Below, one piece after another: positions 6,283 to 13,206 of a stretch of 13,206 nucleotides of DNA. The stretch's first letter is position 1, and each line of letters opens with the position of its first letter. The DNA comes from Candidatus Krumholzibacteriia bacterium (GTDB lineage: Bacteria; Krumholzibacteriota; Krumholzibacteriia; LZORAL124-64-63): contig JACZKN010000020.1 of assembly GCA_014859985.1 (NCBI GenBank), forward strand, positions 1 through 13,206. Direction: 5' to 3'. The translations under genes and the position numbers were made by a program. Below the pieces are notes generated by a model. It did not search any database. It saw only the letters and a program-made list of their open reading frames with translations, and was not told where the DNA came from.

Positions 6283-6309
6283 CGGGGCTGGCGGGGCTGG
6301 CGGGGCTGG
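6283..6309. repeat. Three perfect tandem copies of a 9-bp unit
   Basis: CGGGGCTGG is repeated three times without change at 6283-6291, 6292-6300 and 6301-6309, directly upstream of the mqnP ribosome binding site. On the minus strand it lies in the mRNA leader as CCAGCCCCG repeats. Slippage in GC-rich DNA is the simplest origin. Copy number might affect the leader. The rest of the 184-base divergent gap (6310-6456) shows no convincing promoter. Confidence 0.75.
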
Positions 6310-6456
6310 TTGACCGGGCCACAGGATCGGCGCCGGACCGCGGCCCGTCAATCGGCGATCGGGCGAGCCCAGCCCCGGGCCTCAAGTCCCGATCTGGTTG
6401 TCCGATATCAAGACGTCAGGGAAGGACGCGACGCAACGTCATCCTCAGGAGCCTTC

Positions 6457-10443
<3,987 letters not shown>

Positions 10444-10465
10444 ACGGCGCGGCGACCTCAGGCCA

Positions 10466-10497
10466 CGGCGGCCGGGTCCCGGGGGATCCGGCCGCCG
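10466..10497. terminator. Long hairpin between the convergent kinase and ubiX-like genes
   Basis: CGGCGGCCGG (10466-10475) pairs perfectly with CCGGCCGCCG (10488-10497). The stem continues inward through GTCCC/GGGAT with a G-T wobble, leaving a tiny loop. It lies in the 60-base gap between two converging genes. There is no T-run. A bidirectional terminator is the likely role. Confidence 0.62.
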
Positions 10498-10503
10498 GCG
10501 CGT

Positions 10504-11100
10504 TCAGGCCCCGTCGCCCCAGCGCGGCGCCAGGTCCACGGCCACGCCCAGGTGGTCGCAGACCCGCTGCACGACGAAGTCCACGAGGTCCTCGACGGTG
10601 CGCGGCCGGTGGTAGAACCCCGGCGCCGCGGGCAGCACCAGGGCACCCAGGGCGCTCAGCCGGGCCAGGTTCTCCAGGTGGTGGGTCGCCATGGGGGTCT
10701 CGCGCGGCACCAGGATCAGCGGGCGGCGCTCCTTCAGGCAGACGTCCGCCGCGCGCAGCAGCAGCGTCTCGCTGGTGCCGGCGGCCAGGCGCCCCACCGT
10801 GCCCATCGAGCACGGGATCACCACGAACGGGCCCCCGCGGGCCGAGCCGCTGGCCAGGGGCGAGGTGAACTCGCTGCGGCCGAAGACGCGCAACCGACCG
10901 GGGCCCGGCTCCGCGAGCCGGGCCTGCACCGCCTCCAGCGTCTCGCCCAGCTCGACCGGCGCCGTCTGCGCCACCGCCGCCGACGCCACCAGGTGCACGT
11001 CGCGGCCGGCGGCGAGCAGCACCTCCACCAGCCGCACGCCGTAGGCGATGCCGCTGGCACCGGTCCAGCCGACGCCGACCGCGGGCTGCGGCGCGCTCAT
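10504..11100 (-). CDS. ubiX: UbiX-family flavin prenyltransferase (MqnM-like)
   Basis: This 198-residue flavoprotein joins dimethylallyl phosphate to FMN to make prenylated FMN, the cofactor of UbiD-type decarboxylases. Visible family motifs are GWTGASGIAYGVRLVEVL (11-28, FMN phosphate loop), CSMGTVGRLAAGTSETLLLR (97-116), LVPRETP (130-136) and PAAPGFYHRPRTVEDLVDFV (157-176). The Trp in GWTGASG is unusual where Ile, Leu or Met is common. Length matches the family (about 190-210). The ATG overlaps the menG stop by four bases (ATGA), so the two are co-translated from one operon with the ubiD-like gene, which fits cofactor supply to that decarboxylase. In genomes using futalosine, this protein type has been called MqnM. 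Confidence 0.92.
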   Translation of the reverse strand: MSAPQPAVGVGWTGASGIAYGVRLVEVLLAAGRDVHLVASAAVAQTAPVELGETLEAVQARLAEPGPGRLRVFGRSEFTSPLASGSARGGPFVVIPCSMGTVGRLAAGTSETLLLRAADVCLKERRPLILVPRETPMATHHLENLARLSALGALVLPAAPGFYHRPRTVEDLVDFVVQRVCDHLGVAVDLAPRWGDGA

Positions 11101-11861
11101 GCGGGCCACCGCCCGGCGACCAGGTGGGCGATGCCGAAGGTCTGGCGCCGCACCAGCACGTCCCGGTAGCCGAGGGTACCGAGCAGGTCGGCGAACTCGG
11201 CCGGGGTCAGGAACTCGCCCATGCTGCCGGGCAGGTAGCGGTAGGCCGAGCCGTCGCGCCCCACCACGCGCCCCAGCAGGGGAACCGCCCCGTTCAGGGC
11301 CACGCGCACGGGGCCGGCCACGCCGCGGCGCTCCCCCTGCCCGCCGGGGTCGCCGCGGAAGAAGTCCAGCACCAGCAGCTGGCCGCCGGGGCGCAGCACG
11401 CGGGTGATCTCGGCCAGGCCGCGCCTGACGTCGGCGAAATTGCGCACGCCGAAGCCCACCGTGACCGCGTCGACGCAGCGGTCGCGCAAGGGCAGCGCCA
11501 TGGCGTCGGCCGCCGCCAGCTGCAGCCGGTCCGCGCCGCGCTTGGCGCGGCTGCCGGCCAGCATCTCGGGGCAGAAGTCCGCCGCGATCCACACCCGGCC
11601 GCGCTCCTGGCGTACCGCCTCCAGGGCCAGGTCCCCGGTGCCGGCGCAGAGGTCGAGCACCTCCCAGGCGTCGGCGTCCAGGCGGCGCACCAGTTCGCGG
11701 CGCCAGGCCTTGTCGCGGTTGAGGCTCAGGAAGTGGTTCATGAAGTCGTAGACGCCGCTGATGCGGGCGAACATGGAACGCACCTGGCGGCCGTGGGCCG
11801 CCGGGTCGGCCACCTGCCAGCTGCCGCGGTCGCGGGAGTGGATGCCGTCCAGGCGGTTCAC
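11097..11861 (-). CDS. menG: Demethylmenaquinone C-methyltransferase (UbiE/MenG family)
   Basis: This is a 254-residue class I SAM-dependent methyltransferase. Motifs are VRSMFARISGVYDFMNHFLS (27-46), the SAM-binding loop VLDLCAGTGDL (68-78), GFGVRNFADVRRGLAEITRV (136-155), LRPGG, and YRYLPGSMGEFLTPAEF near the C-terminus, all in UbiE/MenG order. It would methylate demethylmenaquinone, the last step of menaquinone synthesis; a double role in ubiquinone synthesis is unlikely because no ubiquinone genes are seen. The GTG start at 11859-11861 overlaps the ubiD-like stop by four bases (GTGA), with an AGGGA ribosome site just upstream. An internal ATG at 11772-11774 would remove family-conserved residues, so I prefer the GTG. 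Confidence 0.9.
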   Translation of the reverse strand: MNRLDGIHSRDRGSWQVADPAAHGRQVRSMFARISGVYDFMNHFLSLNRDKAWRRELVRRLDADAWEVLDLCAGTGDLALEAVRQERGRVWIAADFCPEMLAGSRAKRGADRLQLAAADAMALPLRDRCVDAVTVGFGVRNFADVRRGLAEITRVLRPGGQLLVLDFFRGDPGGQGERRGVAGPVRVALNGAVPLLGRVVGRDGSAYRYLPGSMGEFLTPAEFADLLGTLGYRDVLVRRQTFGIAHLVAGRWPA

Positions 11862-13206
11862 GCGCGTCCCTGCAGCCGGCCGAGCAGGCCCGCCCACTTG
11901 CGGGCCACCTCGTCCTTCACGGCCGGGTCCATGGTCACCAGCTCGGGCCAATCGCGGCCGTAGCCAGCCTCGCCCGGCAGCTTGCGGGTGGCGTCGATGC
12001 CCATCTTGCCGCCGTAGCAGGCCAGGTTGGTGGCGTGGTCGAGCTGGTCGACGGGGCCTTCGCTGAAGAACACGTCGCGCGCCGGGTCCATGCTGCCGGT
12101 CACCCGCCAGAGCACGTCGTTCAGGTCCTGGGGATCGACGTCCTCGTCCACGACGATCACGTTCTTGGTGAACATGATCTGCCCCGTGCCCCACAGGGCC
12201 TGGCAGACCTTGCGGGCGTGTCCGGGGTAGCGCTTGCGGATGGCCACGATCACCAGGTTGTGGAAGCAGGCCGCCACCGGCAGGTGGTAGTCCACCACCT
12301 CGGGCAGGGGGATGCGCAGGAGCGGCAGGAACAGGCGCTCGGTGGCCCAGCCCAGCCAGCCGTCCTCCATGGGCGGCTTGCCCACGATGGTGGTCAGGTA
12401 GTGGGGGTCGCGGCGGCTGGTGATCGCGGTCACGTGGAAGACGGGGAACTCCTCGGCCAGGGAGTACCAGCCGGTGTGGTCGCCGAAGTCGCCCTCGAGG
12501 CGCCGCTCGCCGGGCTCGACGTAGCCCTCGATGACGAAGTCGGCCTCGGCCGGCACCTCCAGGTCGCAGGTCACGGCCTTCGTCATGGTCACCGGCTCGC
12601 CGGTCAGGAAACCCGCGAACAGGGCTTCGTCGATATCCGGGGGCAGGGGCGCGGTGGCGGCGTAGGTCAGCGCGGGCGGGCCGCCGAGAGCCACGCAGAC
12701 GGGCATGCGCTCGCCCCGCTTCTCGTACTCGGCGTGGTGGGCCGCGCCGGTCTTGTGCACCTGCCAGTGCATGCCGGTGGTGGTGCCGTCGAAGACCTGC
12801 ATGCGGTACATGCCGATGTTGCGGCGGCCGTTCTCCGGATTGCGGGTGATCACCAGGGGCGTGGTGATGTACGGCCCGCCGTCCCGGGGCCAGGTGGTCA
12901 GCACGGGCATCAGGTCCAGCAGGCCGGTCTTCTCCAGCTGCCCGCCCCGGACCACCACCTCCTGGCAGGGTCCCTTGGCCACGGTCTTCGGCGTGGCGCC
13001 GCCCCACTCCTTCAGCTTGCCCAGCATGCGCACCTTGTCCCACAGGCCGTCCGGCGGCCCCATGGCCAGGGGCTCCTCGATGCGGGCCACGGCCTCCTCG
13101 ATGCTCTCGGCGCCCAGGGCCCAGGCCATGCGCCGCCGGCTGGCGAAGAGGTTGATGACCAGCGGCACGGGGCGGCCGTCGGGGCCGCGGGCGGCCGCCC
13201 CGTGCC
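11858..13206 (-). CDS. ubiD: UbiD-family prFMN-dependent decarboxylase (MqnL-like), 5' end outside the window
   Basis: About 448 residues are visible, and the frame stays open to the window edge. Codons before the GTG at 13168 read GPDGRPVPLVINLFASRRRM, the normal UbiD interior, so that GTG is not the start and perhaps 50-100 N-terminal residues are missing. Family motifs are PYITTPLVITRNPENGRRN, then IGMYRMQVFDGTTTGMHWQ and HKTGAAHH (coded around 12740-12830), LEGDFGDHTGWYS (around 12460-12497), and DPQDLNDVLWRV near the end. These hold the residues that bind prFMN and metal and the acidic catalytic network. The enzyme removes a ring carboxylate. With the UbiA-, UbiX- and MenG-type genes here, the likely substrate is the prenylated naphthoate of the futalosine route. 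It heads the three-gene overlapping unit in this window; genes further upstream cannot be seen. Confidence 0.9.
   Translation of the reverse strand, partial: HGAAARGPDGRPVPLVINLFASRRRMAWALGAESIEEAVARIEEPLAMGPPDGLWDKVRMLGKLKEWGGATPKTVAKGPCQEVVVRGGQLEKTGLLDLMPVLTTWPRDGGPYITTPLVITRNPENGRRNIGMYRMQVFDGTTTGMHWQVHKTGAAHHAEYEKRGERMPVCVALGGPPALTYAATAPLPPDIDEALFAGFLTGEPVTMTKAVTCDLEVPAEADFVIEGYVEPGERRLEGDFGDHTGWYSLAEEFPVFHVTAITSRRDPHYLTTIVGKPPMEDGWLGWATERLFLPLLRIPLPEVVDYHLPVAACFHNLVIVAIRKRYPGHARKVCQALWGTGQIMFTKNVIVVDEDVDPQDLNDVLWRVTGSMDPARDVFFSEGPVDQLDHATNLACYGGKMGIDATRKLPGEAGYGRDWPELVTMDPAVKDEVARKWAGLLGRLQGRA

Noticed and set aside
3127..6351. A 1074-codon open frame on the minus strand and several other very long frames opposite real genes
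   Set aside because: High GC removes stop codons from shadow frames. This one crosses trmJ, HPt, propeller and mqnP genes in the wrong phase and reads as Pro/Ala/Gly/Arg/His-rich noise without motifs.
6310..6351. TTGACC at 6310-6315 (plus) and TTGACG (minus, around 6346-6351) as promoter -35 boxes
   Set aside because: No acceptable -10 hexamer lies 16-18 bases away in either direction.

Overview
This is a very GC-rich window (roughly 70% by eye) with dense coding on both strands and GC-saturated third codon positions. It appears to be an ordinary chromosomal segment of a diderm (Gram-negative-type) bacterium that respires with menaquinone. The reasons are several exported or periplasmic proteins, L,D-transpeptidase-fold proteins, a TrmJ-type tRNA methyltransferase, a large periplasmic-sensing hybrid histidine kinase, and late menaquinone genes of the UbiA/UbiD/UbiX/MenG kind seen with the futalosine route. 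The mixture recalls uncultured FCB-like or deltaproteobacteria-like lineages (Krumholzibacteriota, Eisenbacteria and similar), but the sequence alone does not settle taxonomy. I saw no rRNA, tRNA, CRISPR array, phage gene or intact insertion sequence.

Layout. (1) Positions 1-1841, plus strand: three tandem genes related to the YkuD L,D-transpeptidase fold. The first is cut by the window edge, the second is complete with its catalytic Cys, and the third keeps the fold ends but lacks the catalytic motif. (2) 1881-2087, minus: a small tail-anchored membrane protein with a clear ribosome binding site. (3) 2337-3197, plus: trmJ. (4) 3255-3623, minus: a stand-alone HPt phosphotransfer protein. (5) 3844-5076, plus: an exported 6-bladed beta-propeller protein. 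(6) 5077-5417: a 340-base gap holding a palindrome, a short lower-GC stretch that may be a mobile-element remnant, and the last 46-48 codons of a dps-like gene. (7) 5418-6272, minus: a UbiA-family prenyltransferase, probably mqnP. (8) 6457-10443, plus: a 1328-residue hybrid histidine kinase with 14 periplasmic propeller repeats and two receiver domains. (9) 10504 to the right edge, minus: a tightly overlapping operon ubiD-like > menG > ubiX-like.

How the parts fit. The UbiA-, UbiD-, UbiX- and MenG-type proteins together can do the tail steps of menaquinone synthesis: prenylation, prFMN-dependent decarboxylation and C-methylation. They lie in two separate transcription units around the kinase gene. 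The hybrid kinase has no HPt domain and no DNA-binding output, while an orphan HPt lies about 2.8 kb away, so a split phosphorelay is plausible. Three convergent gene junctions each carry a strong GC-rich hairpin that probably ends transcription from both sides. I did not find a clearly new defence, mobile or biosynthetic system. The most interesting items are the catalytically empty YkuD paralog, the receiver domain with Glu in place of the phosphoacceptor Asp, the split phosphorelay, and the truncated dps with its foreign-looking upstream junction.
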